This document shows positions 50,848-61,085 of a stretch of 64,000 nucleotides of DNA, piece after piece. Source of the DNA: Phoronis australis. Taxonomy: Eukaryota; Phoronida; Phoronidae. The notes under the pieces are model-generated. The model made no database searches. It saw only the letters and a list, made by a program, of their open reading frames with translations, and was not told where the DNA came from. Position 1 is the first letter of the stretch; the number at the start of each line of letters is the position of its first letter. The stretch is taken from NCBI GenBank assembly GCA_002633005.1, contig NMRA01000027.1, positions 1,190,063 to 1,254,062 on the forward strand, given 5' to 3'. The position numbers and the translations under genes are program-made.

Positions 50848-50967
50848 ATATGTCCACTCTAGTAGTGCACGGTGTGCCCTCGCGCCGTTTTAGCACCGGT
50901 TGTAGGCCGTGTGCCATCAGACATATTGGAGGGGACCGATTCAAGCAGCTGAGGGCTTTATATGAAG
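50848..50967 (+). CDS. candidate 120-nt cassette exon in intron 8
   Basis: A GC-richer island in AT-rich intron, bounded by acceptor ggtgctctcgactag and donor tgaag|gtaaat. It begins with two bases and ends with one, so insertion between exons 8 and 9 keeps the frame and adds 40 residues. These include VVHGVPSRRFSTGCRPCAIR and HIGGDRFKQLRALYE. The composition (Arg-rich, a C-x-x-C pair) is protein-like. The pyrimidine tract is mediocre. No family match is recognised. Mammalian SVIL is known to have alternatively spliced muscle exons in its N-terminal half, so a cassette here would be in character. Confidence 0.5.
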
Positions 50968-51840
50968 GTAAATCATTTCAGTGTCAAACTGATGCAGATT
51001 TAAGTGATGGTACCAGGTGGAAGAAACTGACTACTGAGGCATTTGTGGTAGCATTTGTAAGCAATGTAAATTTGTCTGTATTGTGGATACTGATGATGTA
51101 TGTGATGACCCAGACTAGGATGGTTCTTCACTGGGGTTAAAATGTCACCATTGTGGTGCAGTACATGGCTGAGAAGTGATATGTGTTGTTTCATTTCTTT
51201 CGTAGAAGGTAAGGTGCACGACCAAACAAGTATTTAAAGATTATTTAGTTCTATTCTATAGCTACAATCTGGTGTTTTTTTGAGAAATTGTGGACGTCCA
51301 CAACAAGCCTTGAAAAATGAAAACAACCAGTTTGTCTGAAATCATTGAGGCGTCGCTGCGTTTTACTTTGCTTCAAATATGGGAAAGATTGCCTATTGTT
51401 GTTTAAATTTCAAATATTACAAACGAACCTAACAATAGATGGAAATTATGTTAATATTTATTTGTGTTACGAAATTTGACAAAATAGAATTTGTCTTATC
51501 TGTTATATTTTGCGCTAAATAGGCGACTAACCCAAACTGTAAGCATTGCATATCGAAATATATCTGTTGCAGAATAACCTGTAAATAAAGATTTAATGTG
51601 GTTTATCATAGTGTTGCACTGATGTGACGGGCATATTGATGTTGACTAAGTTGTTTAACCAGTTATGGTCTGGTGCACACTCACTGAGTGTCTGTTCTTG
51701 AGTGCAGTTGTCAGCCTGACATCACACACACTCCTTCAACATTAGTCCTTAAGTTTGGGTGAATCCTTGTTGGTAGGTTTGTACATTTAGCCCAACATGA
51801 AAAAGCGATTATAGAATTAAACACAGTACACATTTTTCAT

Positions 51841-52205
51841 AAAACTTGAAAGCCTGAATAAATGACATGGATTTGTGTGTACTATTCTACTATTGACTTA
51901 AGTCACATGACCATGTCTTATTAGTTATATTAGGCAAACTAGAAACATACATTTATAGGAAAACAGTTGTGTCAATAAAATTATGAAATTTGTTTTGATG
52001 TAAACATTCAATATGGAGTCTCAAAAATGTTTTCAAAATTGCCATTTCATTTTTGTTTATCCAACTAATATTATTAATGATAATCCTATTTTTGATAATT
52101 CCTCATGCAGAAGGTGGACATTTCAAAAATAATTGGTTACATAATATCTGAAAATTTCATTTAAATCCAGTCTGTCAATTTTGAAATATCACATTCCGAA
52201 GAATA
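51841..52205 (+). repeat. dispersed intronic repeat family, copy
   Basis: Shares atggagtctcaaaaatg, tcctatttttgataattcct, gtggacatttcaaaaataat and tctgaaaatttcatttaaat, in family order. The 3' end (gaaatatcacattccgaa) is well preserved. Confidence 0.6.
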
Positions 52206-52433
52206 TCACGCTTAAGTCCTTAAAAGTAAGCTAAACCTTTTCCCTGATGAGAGGATATCTGTCAACTTTTTTTGTCAAAAACTCATGTGGCCATATTTTG
52301 TTTTAACAGTTGGTTTTATAACATCTTTTATACTGGCATAGTACCTTTATTGCATGACCTTTCAAAACACCTATTGTTATAGGATAATCAGCTATACTGA
52401 GGATGAAATTGTAAAAAGCTATTTTGTTCACAG

Positions 52434-52579
52434 ATGGCTCTAAAAAAGACGCGGCCAAGGACATTTGTGATGACGGTACACCGTCTAGACGAAGGTCAAG
52501 GCCACGGACTGATCCCCGGAACCAGACGACCCCCGTGACTACAGAGGAAGTGGAGCAGGCTTCGCGTGAACGCTCAAGG
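52434..52579 (+). CDS. SVIL: supervillin-like protein, exon 9 (T-x-P-V-T-x-E-E motif)
   Basis: A 146-nt exon, acceptor ttttgttcacag, donor tcaagg|gtatgt, phase 1 in and phase 0 out. It encodes DGSKKDAAKDICDDGTPSRR, then RSRPRTDPRNQTTPVTTEEV and EQASRERSR. The Arg-rich run followed by QTTPVTTEEVEQA closely matches the human supervillin motifs QTQPVTLGEVEQ and LTQPITTEEV. This independently supports the family call and the downstream order of exons. Confidence 0.88.
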
Positions 52580-53753
52580 GTATGTTTGTGTGTGTGTTTG
52601 TGTGCGTGCGTCCGTGCGTGCTTGCAAAAACGGTCTATAGCCCCTTTTAGTCAACACTTCATGGTGGGTATGTAATCCATCATGAACCGTTTCAAAATGA
52701 TGGCAAAAAGCCCAAGAATGTGGTGTGCAAACGCGCAGTGATGTGACCTCTGGTGGTGAAATCTGAAAGCCACAGAGCTAATACAGAGTTATGGTAGCTC
52801 CTGATGTCAACACCACTTCATCAGAAGCTAACACGTTTCACTATCATCGTATGTGTGAATCTGTTTACATTCTGTGGATACCTTTTTACACCCGGTTGGT
52901 GGAGATGGCGGTTCATGGCATCGTGACAATTCATCACATGCCGCGAAAGAATTTTAGCGTTGTATATGGCATGAAGCTGCATTGAATGCTAAAAAAACTA
53001 AGCATGTTCAATTTTTATGACGGTCTTGGTAGTTTGGCGTGGACATTGTACAGTGGTCGCTTTTGCTGTGTAAAAGATGTCTGCCTCTGTGTGGACTCTC
53101 AAGTATATGAGATTACAGCGTTTTACACTACTATCAGGTCGGCAGTAAAACTGGGCAAGCGGCATTTGCCAGCGAGCTTGAAAGTAAAATCAATGCTGGA
53201 TTTTTAGGGCCTAGGGGGAAGACTGAGCAATTTACCCAGTCTGTAGAATTGCACAAATGAGTGTGTTGCTACTGTGTTCACACTGTATTCAAGTGTCCAC
53301 AAACTGACACCTTGTCCCATTGAATGACATGATTGGCTGCTGACGGGTTTCGCATTGTTCTTACATGCAGGCGGATGTTTTTTAAAAGACAGCCAAGACC
53401 GTTGGCAGCTCAAATGAACATGGTCCGTTGCAAAATTGCCAAGACCACCACGAAATTGTTAAATTTTTTTGGTTGCTCACGGTCTTCCCGAATTCTGGTA
53501 GTGTTGCGGATTACCAAATTGCCTTGAACCATCGTCTAATCTGGCGCTGTGTGAAAGAGGCCTGAGGAAATTTGGCTTTCAAATTATCATCGAACTGCCT
53601 TCAAATTCGTAAAGTGTGAAACGTAAAGAACATCGAAAATTTCAGAATGATTCAATTAGTTATATTTTAAGTGTCTGGAATTGTGTAGTTTTAGATTAAT
53701 ATGCATGTAAGTTTTGTACAAAGTGCTTGTCTTATTGATATATTTAATTTCAG
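52580..53753 (+). other. intron 9
   Basis: Phase-0 intron whose donor is followed immediately by a GT-rich tract (52580-52622), which may influence donor choice. No other exon was recognised. Around 53330-53570 there is a GC-richer block that resembles an eroded mobile element without definable ends. Confidence 0.55.
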
Positions 53754-53939
53754 CTTTCACTTAACACTTATGAGGATCCCTCAGAGGTGGCAAACTTTAA
53801 ACAGTTCAATAAGTCTATTGATGACATATTGACATGTTTGAAAAATAAATTTGACCTAGAGTCCCCCTATGTGGGGTCTGCCCCACCTTGCACCTCAAAA
53901 CCTTCGCCAATCCGTCAGATGATTTTGTCCCTCAGTGAG
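53754..53939 (+). CDS. SVIL: supervillin-like protein, exon 10 (symmetric, 62 residues)
   Basis: A 186-nt exon, acceptor tatttaatttcag, donor agtgag|gtaata, phase 0 on both sides, so it can be skipped without changing the frame. It encodes LSLNTYEDPSEVANFKQFNK, SIDDILTCLKNKFDLESPYV and PSPIRQMILSLSE. It is less charged than its neighbours and has two amphipathic stretches that could be helical. No domain is recognised. Confidence 0.8.
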
Positions 53940-55955
53940 GTAATAACAGAGGCAGCTTTTTCCCTGCATGTTGGTCATCGCATTCTATTTTTGGTATTGG
54001 CTACATAATGTTGACATTACATGGTAACACATGCCCCAGCAGGCATCTGCTTATTACTAGTTCCTTGTTTACAAGCAAGTGCATGGTGGTTATGACTTTC
54101 AGTCAAGCTTAATATTCTAAAACTGACATTTGGATGAAGTGATTTTTATTATTTTTCTATTCATTCTGAAATGTGTACAGTGCGGTATATATTACCTTTA
54201 ATCATGTCTGAAACCGTGTATTCTTTATGAAATAACGTGGTATTTGGGCTTTTGTAACTTGAAAAAAACTACATTTTTATGTTTACAAACAAAATGATGT
54301 TTCCAGTTATATGGTGCAGGTGTCTTACGAATTTCAAGTGTTCTCGTCTTTGGATGGCTGTCAATTGAAATACTCTGTTTCTGTGTGAAAGGTTATAAGC
54401 TTATGCAACTGCATGCCCTTCTGGGTGTTTCACTTCCATTATATGCTATGATAAATGGACGTTTCATAATTATATATAGATATTTCCAGATTAGTTGAAG
54501 ATGCCTTTTGGGTAAAAAAATGTTTAATTAACCTTTCTTCAATTGCGTAGAAGCATAATTGCTGAAATTGCAATTTTCCGGTTTTAATAGCTGATTGCAG
54601 TGTTTAAATGATGAGGATTATAACAAACAATTGTGTTGTAATTTCTGTATTGTAAATTGCTACTTTTCCTCAATGATTATTTTTGACGAGATATTTGACT
54701 AAGTGAAATTTCACATGTCTTCCAAATTGTGTGTTAAATAGAAAAGTGTTTCAGGTCATCTCAATGCCTACATGTTCAGTCTGATCACTTTTCCCATATT
54801 CACTGCCGGTGGCGTCCACTACTGTTTCTCGACTAGGACTCACATGGCAGTGAGCAAAATTCAGTCGGTGGATGTGAAACGACCGTCTGTACTTCCAAAC
54901 AATGGGTCATCCACGGGATCCTGTCTTTCAAATATTTTGTGTCCATTTTGATTTTAATTCGGACCTTTGAAATCTGGAATCGTTAAGACTTTACTCGTGG
55001 TTGACGAAACGTGTACGTGGCCAGAGTACAATGAGACAAATGTAACACCTGGGATTTTTACCAGTGGAAAGTAAAGTTAAGCAGAACACAAACAAGTGAT
55101 TGCATTCGTTAAATCTTACTTTACAACCTGTCAAAAAGTTGCGTCACTGTTCCATATAATCAGTTATGATTATGCGTCTTTTTTGATTGACTACATCTTG
55201 ACACAAATATACTGCATGAAGGCAACAATGCTGAGTACGTAGCGTACTCGCTTGAATTACTGACTCTTATATTAGGGAACCTAAATTCTGGGCAGGTATG
55301 GAAGTTTGGACACTTGTGCACGAGTCAAATAAAACATACCATGAGACTACATGTATTTTCTCACCTAAAAGTCTGACTGCTGTTAACCAATCGAGTTTTA
55401 TATATTTTGAGAGATGGATTTTCTGTGAGACTGGCATTAGCAGATGCAGATGCTTTTAAGAAAGTCTCAGTCTCATAAATTGGGGATGGTCGTTAAGCCA
55501 AGCACCGACAAGTTTTTTGGGCGAGTTTTGATCTGGAGGAATACTAATACCTCCATGGAGGTGAACTGATGACCTGTTCTCGATGTATTCACTGACGTTA
55601 TAAGGAGAACATTCCTCCCTAAAAACCACCACTTGCTGAGAAATACGATATTTAGTTTCAATGGGCATTGTTAATTTGTATTATTTGTGTTCGTTTTTTG
55701 TTTTTCACCGCTGACGAATCACAATAAAGCATGTTGTGATGCAATAAATTCCTTTCAAGCCCAACGTGATTCCTTAATTGATAAACCTGAACCCTTTTCA
55801 TTCTGTATCGGTTTTTAGAGCCAAATATTTTCTTAAAAATTATTTGAAAACAAATATGTTTTATAAATTTTTTGACTAGACCACGTTAGCTCAGGTGTCA
55901 TTTTTGAAATACGTCTGTGACCCTTTCGATGTTTTAATGTTTTTAATCATTCCAG
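53940..55955 (+). other. intron 10
   Basis: Phase-0 intron, AT-rich. No repeat or exon recognised. Overlapping short minus-strand frames at 55456-55668 have no coding character. Confidence 0.6.
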
Positions 55956-57796
55956 GTTAATGCTGCTGTGTCTAAACTTTCCCGTGAAGTTGAGAGCAGA
56001 CGTCGTGTCGATGATAGTGATAGTAGCCGTGAGGGTACGCCTGTTTCACGAAAACATTCCCATGGTTATGCAACGGGACGGGATATCTCGGCTCTGGTCA
56101 AAAAGTTCTCTGATCCATCAAGCTCGGAAAAATCAGATGCGGATAGTCCAACTAATAAAAAGAGATTTGATTTTAAATTGGACAATGCACGGAGACGTCA
56201 GAAGGTCAACAGCCACCTCTTGACAAACAAGGAGGACTTTAGTGCAGGAAGTGAGGATTCGTCTCCCGAAAAAGGAGCCGTACGGGCCAAGGCTATTGGT
56301 CAACAGGGGTCACATTTTCGGAAGGCTTCTAAAGAGGAGGCCGAGAACACAGTAGCTGTTGATAAGGGTACAGATAACATGAAACTTGGAAGAAACACTG
56401 CTGTAGTAAGTGAAGAATTGGGACTGGTTGCTAAAACTGTTGATGTGGAAAAGAAATCTGCTCCGGCTGTTGTTGAAGAGGTTGACGTTGCTGAAAGTAC
56501 ATCATTGAGTTCGTGTGCTCCTGCTTTCAAGGAATCTGCTGAGCATCAGCAAAAAGAAACTAAGGCTCATAGTGTCAAGAGTAGTGTTGATGATTTGAGG
56601 AAAACTGAAGACACCAAACCTGGTAAAAAAGCCGGTGATAGAATTTTACTAAAAGAGGAAACACAGACAAAGAATTTGCTGACACGTGTGGATTACGTGC
56701 TCACAGACAGTGGTTCAGATTCTCGACAACAGAAGCCAACTTCACTCTCTGGGGACGCTGTACAACCTACTCCCAAGTCAGTGGACTCCAATGCAAATTT
56801 GGTTCACAAAGAAATACAGCAGACATCTGACAAGCCTTCTGCAGAGCTACACGATGTACTGAAAAGGCGAAGCCAGCATATTGAGGATCAAATTCATGGC
56901 GATGTTCCTTCAGAGCACGTGGACAAGAAAATTCAGGACAAACGTCCACGACCTAAAGCTGAGGCTGTCATAGCAGATAACCAGTTGTCAGAAATCTTGG
57001 ATAGACGACGACGGGGAGAATCTCCTGTCAAACTTCCCACACGGCAGACAATTAAAGAAACTACTGAGAATCTCGTTGATGCAGAGCTGTCTGCAAAGTT
57101 GAAGTTCCGTAAAGAAAAGGCGGCTGGCCGGGACACTGTTGAAACGCGTCGTGGAATTGTGATGAAAACGTCTGCTGTTGATAAACAGGCATCAAGCTCG
57201 TCAGCTGACGATGAGTTATCAAATAAATTGAATGTTAGAAAGCAACGGTCTGAGGGAAAGTTGTTAACTGCAAGCCACGCGTCAAAGATCACAACCCCAA
57301 TGGAGCTGAATTCAAAAAGTAAATTGACTGCATCTAGTTCAGTCGTTGCAGGTGATCACTCGACACCCATGGTCAAGCCTACATTAAAACATTCTGAACA
57401 GGATGTGGTTGAACGAAAAACTGTGCAACCTGTACTTAAACATAAAGATGAAAGCCGGAAACCGGAAGTTGCGCCGACGATATTAAAGAAAGCAGAGGAA
57501 GAAAACGTAGATAAGGTTTCAGTTGCACCTTCCTCCATATTGAAAAATAAGGATGAAAAAGAGACTGATTCAATAACAATGCCCCCTGCTATATTGAAAC
57601 ACACGAATGCCCCAGATCAAGAGACGCAACCCACGTCAATTTTGAAAAGCAATTCGACATTCGACCAGCCAAGTGCTGATGTCAAACCTATCCTTAAGTC
57701 CAAAGACACGCCGTCCACCGAGGGTAACGTGACAAAACCGTCTCGACCAGTGCTGAAGAAGTCTCATTCTGAAGACTGCACGTCTGAAGTTGTGAG
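55956..57796 (+). CDS. SVIL: supervillin-like protein, exon 11 (large, disordered, L-K motif array)
   Basis: An 1,841-nt exon open throughout, acceptor atcattccag, donor gtgag|gtaaat, phase 0 in and phase 2 out. About 613 residues, Lys/Glu/Ser-rich and without hydrophobic segments. It begins VNAAVSKLSREVESRRRVDD. Mid-exon (56848-57260) are four spaced L-x-x-x-L-x-x-R motifs (ELHDVLKRRS, QLSEILDRRR, ELSAKLKFRK, ELSNKLNVRK). The last 400 nt (57378-57775) encode eight x-[IVT]-L-K motifs every 16-20 residues (PTLKHS, PVLKHK, PTILKK, SSILKN, PAILKH, TSILKS, PILKSK, PVLKKS). Human supervillin has a single SILK at a comparable disordered position. Low-complexity composition and repeats suggest internal expansion. 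Confidence 0.87.
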
Positions 57797-58250
57797 GTAA
57801 ATGTTTCAAGGTGTTCATTTGTGTCTCTTCTTGCCTGACTGCATAGTTAATATCTTAGTTTGGTAAAATTTCTTCAATCCAGGTGAGTATAGAAGACGCT
57901 GGTTACCAACAAAGTTGTGAAGTGCCTCGAGTTTTTACCTGACTGTTCATTATCAAGTTATAAAATGTTTAGTGGTGGTGAGAAAGGGTTTTGTTGTGGA
58001 TAAGTTTTACACTACATATTTGTGTGCGCAAGTCTGTGTTACAAGTTATATGACAAGTTTAGTTCTTACTTGTTTCCTTATTAGACAACCACTGGAACAT
58101 TTGCTGTTTCTGTGATTTATTTCTCTCTCAGTTACAATTTTTTTTCTTTTTTTTCTGTAACAACACAGCCTGTATTTTGATTTCACACGGAGAATAAAAA
58201 TCCATTCCATTGTGACTTTGTATAATACTTTGTGGATTGTTATTTACCAG
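57797..58250 (+). other. intron 11
   Basis: Phase-2 intron, 454 nt, with a T-rich tract near 58136-58157. No further exon. Confidence 0.7.
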
Positions 58251-58382
58251 ACGACCTGTAAAGCAGACGTCAGAAACAGAAGAGGATGCTGACAAGAGAC
58301 TGTCTGTTGCTGATAGGATTCAGCTGATGCAACAGAAGATGAAGGAGGAGTCAACTCCAAAACCCAAATCACCAAGGACAAG
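58251..58382 (+). CDS. SVIL: supervillin-like protein, exon 12 (coiled segment)
   Basis: A 132-nt exon, acceptor gttatttaccag, donor acaag|gttagc, phase 2 on both sides (symmetric, 44 residues). It encodes RRPVKQTSETEEDADKRLSV and then ADRIQLMQQKMKEESTPKPK. The segment RLSVADRIQLMQQKM resembles human TLSLAEKLALFNKL, which lies between the two T-x-P-[IV]-T motifs of mammalian supervillin. Its heptad-like hydrophobics suggest a short helix. Skipping would keep the frame. Confidence 0.82.
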
Positions 58383-60234
58383 GTTAGCAAGCCTCAGAGC
58401 TTTATTACCCTACTCAAGTATCATGAGTCCTTGCATGACCATGTTGGACCAATTGTGAGCGACTGGCTGCCTATTCTCTCCGTCATAATCTTGCAGAATG
58501 CACGCTCGTGCCATTTCACTTTACTTTTTATGACACTTGATATGAGCATTATTGTGTTTTTTCTTCACCACTATGCAGTTCAGGAAGGAGTTCGTACTGG
58601 GGGTTTCAATAGATCAGCCCATGGGCTTGTATTTGGAAAATGAAAATCTTCAGGCGTTTTAGCAGCACCAAATAAACGCTCGGGCGTTTATTCGGAAAGG
58701 GGTAGGTGTAAACGGAAAACCATAGTTTTGCTGACTTGACGTTCTTTAACTTAAAACTGCGTTTTTAATTTTTTGTGCTAGTAAATGCATAGTTCACCAA
58801 CACCTTGTTTGTTTTCGTAAATGATGAAGGCTCCACAAAATTGAATTTGTGACAAAAAGTTGACGTTGAGCGGGCTTTTAAAAGGAAAATTTACAAATAA
58901 ATATCCCAATGTTTGGACACTTCACACCACAAGTTGTAACAACAAATAAACACCCGTGGGCGTGTATTCGGCATAATTTTCTGAATAACCGGCTTTGGGT
59001 GTTTCATGGGGCGGGCTTATCTATGAAAACCCCAGTAAGTGAGTTGATGATGAAAAAGTTGGTACACGCCTGGTAACAACCAGTTTACCTCAATTCTTGT
59101 TTTGCTGCTGTTCAAATTGCTGTCTGTTAAAGCCGCACATCGTGAACACGGTTTTGATTAGCTTGTAGTGAACAATTGTTTTAAATTGACTAAGTACAAT
59201 CAATTCAACTGGACTTGGTTTGTTTAGCAATATTTGCCCGAAGCAATTGATGTTTTAATTCCTCTTTTTTAAGTGAAACGTGCTACTGCAAGGTTTTTCC
59301 ATTTTTCAAGATTCATTTTGTTACCTTGTTAGCACAGTATTTTTGTATGGGAGAATATTATATTGTGCTGCCATCTATTAAGCATTTAAGAAGTTAGTGA
59401 AGTCGTGTTGTATGACAGCCTAGAAGGGAATTGTGTCATTTTATTTTAGTACAATTAGAATGTCTATTTAATTTAGATACCTGGTCGTGCTTTCAATCAT
59501 TTTTGAAATTGGTTTTTGCATATTTATTCGATTTGTTTGACTGTTATTGTTTTCAGGTAATTATCTTAACCATTGCCTGTAAATCAATATGTTTGTGACA
59601 CGTTATCCAGTGGTGAAAACGAACCAGCTAATTAGAGGACTCGCCTCTATAGAATCAAGATAGAGATTTTACTTGTGCGTCTCTCAAATCTTTTTGTGGG
59701 ATTTTGTTGAATTTATTGAAGACAATGTGTGACATTTTCAAACGTATAGCTGCTACTGGGCTGTCCAAACTATGCTTGCATTGGTAAGTGAATGGATCAT
59801 GTATAGGATATGTTCATGTGTTCAAATATACATGACACTTAATGTCAAACTGAAGTCTGGAGAATTGAAGCATGATACATCGCACTTCTTAATTCTAAAC
59901 GTCTGCTTAGGGCATTCTCATAATATCAGCTGTGTTAAGCAGCTTTCGCGGTTTGTACATGTTATCTTGCGTAAGAGGCCATTTTCTAGATTTCTAGACT
60001 GAAACCGACGAAAACTGTCGAAAGCTCACTACATTTCAGGTGTTTCAGAATAACCCCTAGTAAGTAAATGTACTGGTGGCAGTTATCGTCGTTTTTATTG
60101 CAAAGTTACATGTGCAAGTTAGTTACTGATAAAGAAGTCGAAAGACGCTGCTGTTTTGAGATTCGAGCCCTGTTTAACGCTAGTCAGCTTTTTGGGCTGT
60201 CTGAGTAGTGCGTGCACTCCCTTTCTGGTTGCAG
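58383..60234 (+). other. intron 12
   Basis: Phase-2 intron. It holds the hairpin-bearing element at 58665-59035; the rest is AT-rich without recognised content. Confidence 0.6.
58665..59035. mobile_element. element-like block with two related hairpins
   Basis: Two near-palindromes, aataaacgc-tcgg-gcgtttatt at 58671-58692 and aataaacaccc-gt-gggcgtgtatt near 58945-58968, are each followed by cgg. They are separated by about 250 bp. The repeated palindrome looks like the ends or subunits of a non-autonomous element. The family is not identified. Confidence 0.5.
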
Positions 60235-60411
60235 GCCAGCCAGAGCCAAAGAGATCGATGATATGGTAGAGTCCCCATCCACACCACCGCCATCTAAATG
60301 GAAATCATTGGATGATGCACCCACTAAACGGAGACGGTTTCAGAGAAGTCGTAGTGATTGGCGCACCCGGACACTTCCTGTTACGGAGGAGGAGGTCAAA
60401 GAGGCGGACAG
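60235..60411 (+). CDS. SVIL: supervillin-like protein, exon 13 (T-L-P-V-T-E-E-E motif)
   Basis: A 177-nt exon, acceptor tctggttgcag, donor gacag|gtgagt, phase 2 on both sides (symmetric, 59 residues). It encodes RPARAKEIDDMVESPSTPPP, then TKRRRFQRSRSDWRTRTLPV and TEEEVKEADR. The Arg-rich run leading into RTRTLPVTEEEVKEA is a clear copy of the motif in exons 9 and 14 and in human supervillin. Skipping would remove one motif without shifting the frame. Confidence 0.87.
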
Positions 60412-61085
60412 GTGAGTTGTTGTCTTTCCGTTGGGGCTCTTGATCAAATAGCGAATGTACACTTGAGAGTGTTGTCGAGTGGCTCCCTCTTGTAAAAGTG
60501 ATAGTTCATCTACTGAAGGGGAAAGTACTTTTCTGTTACCTTCACATCAAACACCTGAAATCTTACAGGGATGTGAAATAATTCAGTTGACCAATCAAGT
60601 GTTATTGACCTTTGTCATCTTTCCAGTTGTTGTCACAGGTAAAGTTACCACTGACCATGGTTATGTTTAGATTGTGGAGGTGTTCAATTTGCTTGTGAAG
60701 AGATTGTGAAGATTAGAGTCCTCGATATTAACTTTGATGTCTTCTTCTAGTAAAAACATTTGGTTGGTAAAAATATCAGCAGGGAATTCACATTAAGTGA
60801 GAATGTACCACCGAGATCATAGTACAGCTGAGAAAATTGGAAGAGTTGACTTTTCATTACAAATGAAATTCGGACAGGCACAAAATCAGAACATTTGCTA
60901 TTCAAACAGTCGTATAAATGTCTCACAATAATAGTGATGTGTATGGTGTATGGATTGTTCATTTGCAGTATGCCTTTAATAACCAGGTGAAATAAAATAA
61001 AACTATCATGTTATGTTGACTTAATTGGCATTGTGTACATACTTTTCATCAGAATAAATAACAAACAACATATCTCATTATGCAG
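60412..61085 (+). other. intron 13
   Basis: Phase-2 intron of 674 nt; nothing recognised. The acceptor is catctcattatgcag. Confidence 0.65.

Larger units (their letters stand above)
36832..52433 (+). other. intron 8 (15.6 kb), containing candidate alternative exons
   Basis: This phase-1 intron is the longest in the window. It carries three copies of the dispersed repeat family (37779, 39161, 51841), a minisatellite (39905-40300), a possible alternative first exon (40946) and two phase-compatible cassette-exon candidates (42849, 50848). The remaining stretches (41000-42800, 42900-50800) show no gene, RNA or clear repeat to me. Confidence 0.6.

Noticed and set aside
57060-57250. RPEL-type G-actin-binding repeats in exon 11 (L-x-x-K-L-x-x-R)
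   Set aside because: The first half of the pattern fits twice, but the following P-x-x-x-E-L and correctly spaced R-G-I are missing or misplaced. Reported only as an unnamed repeat.
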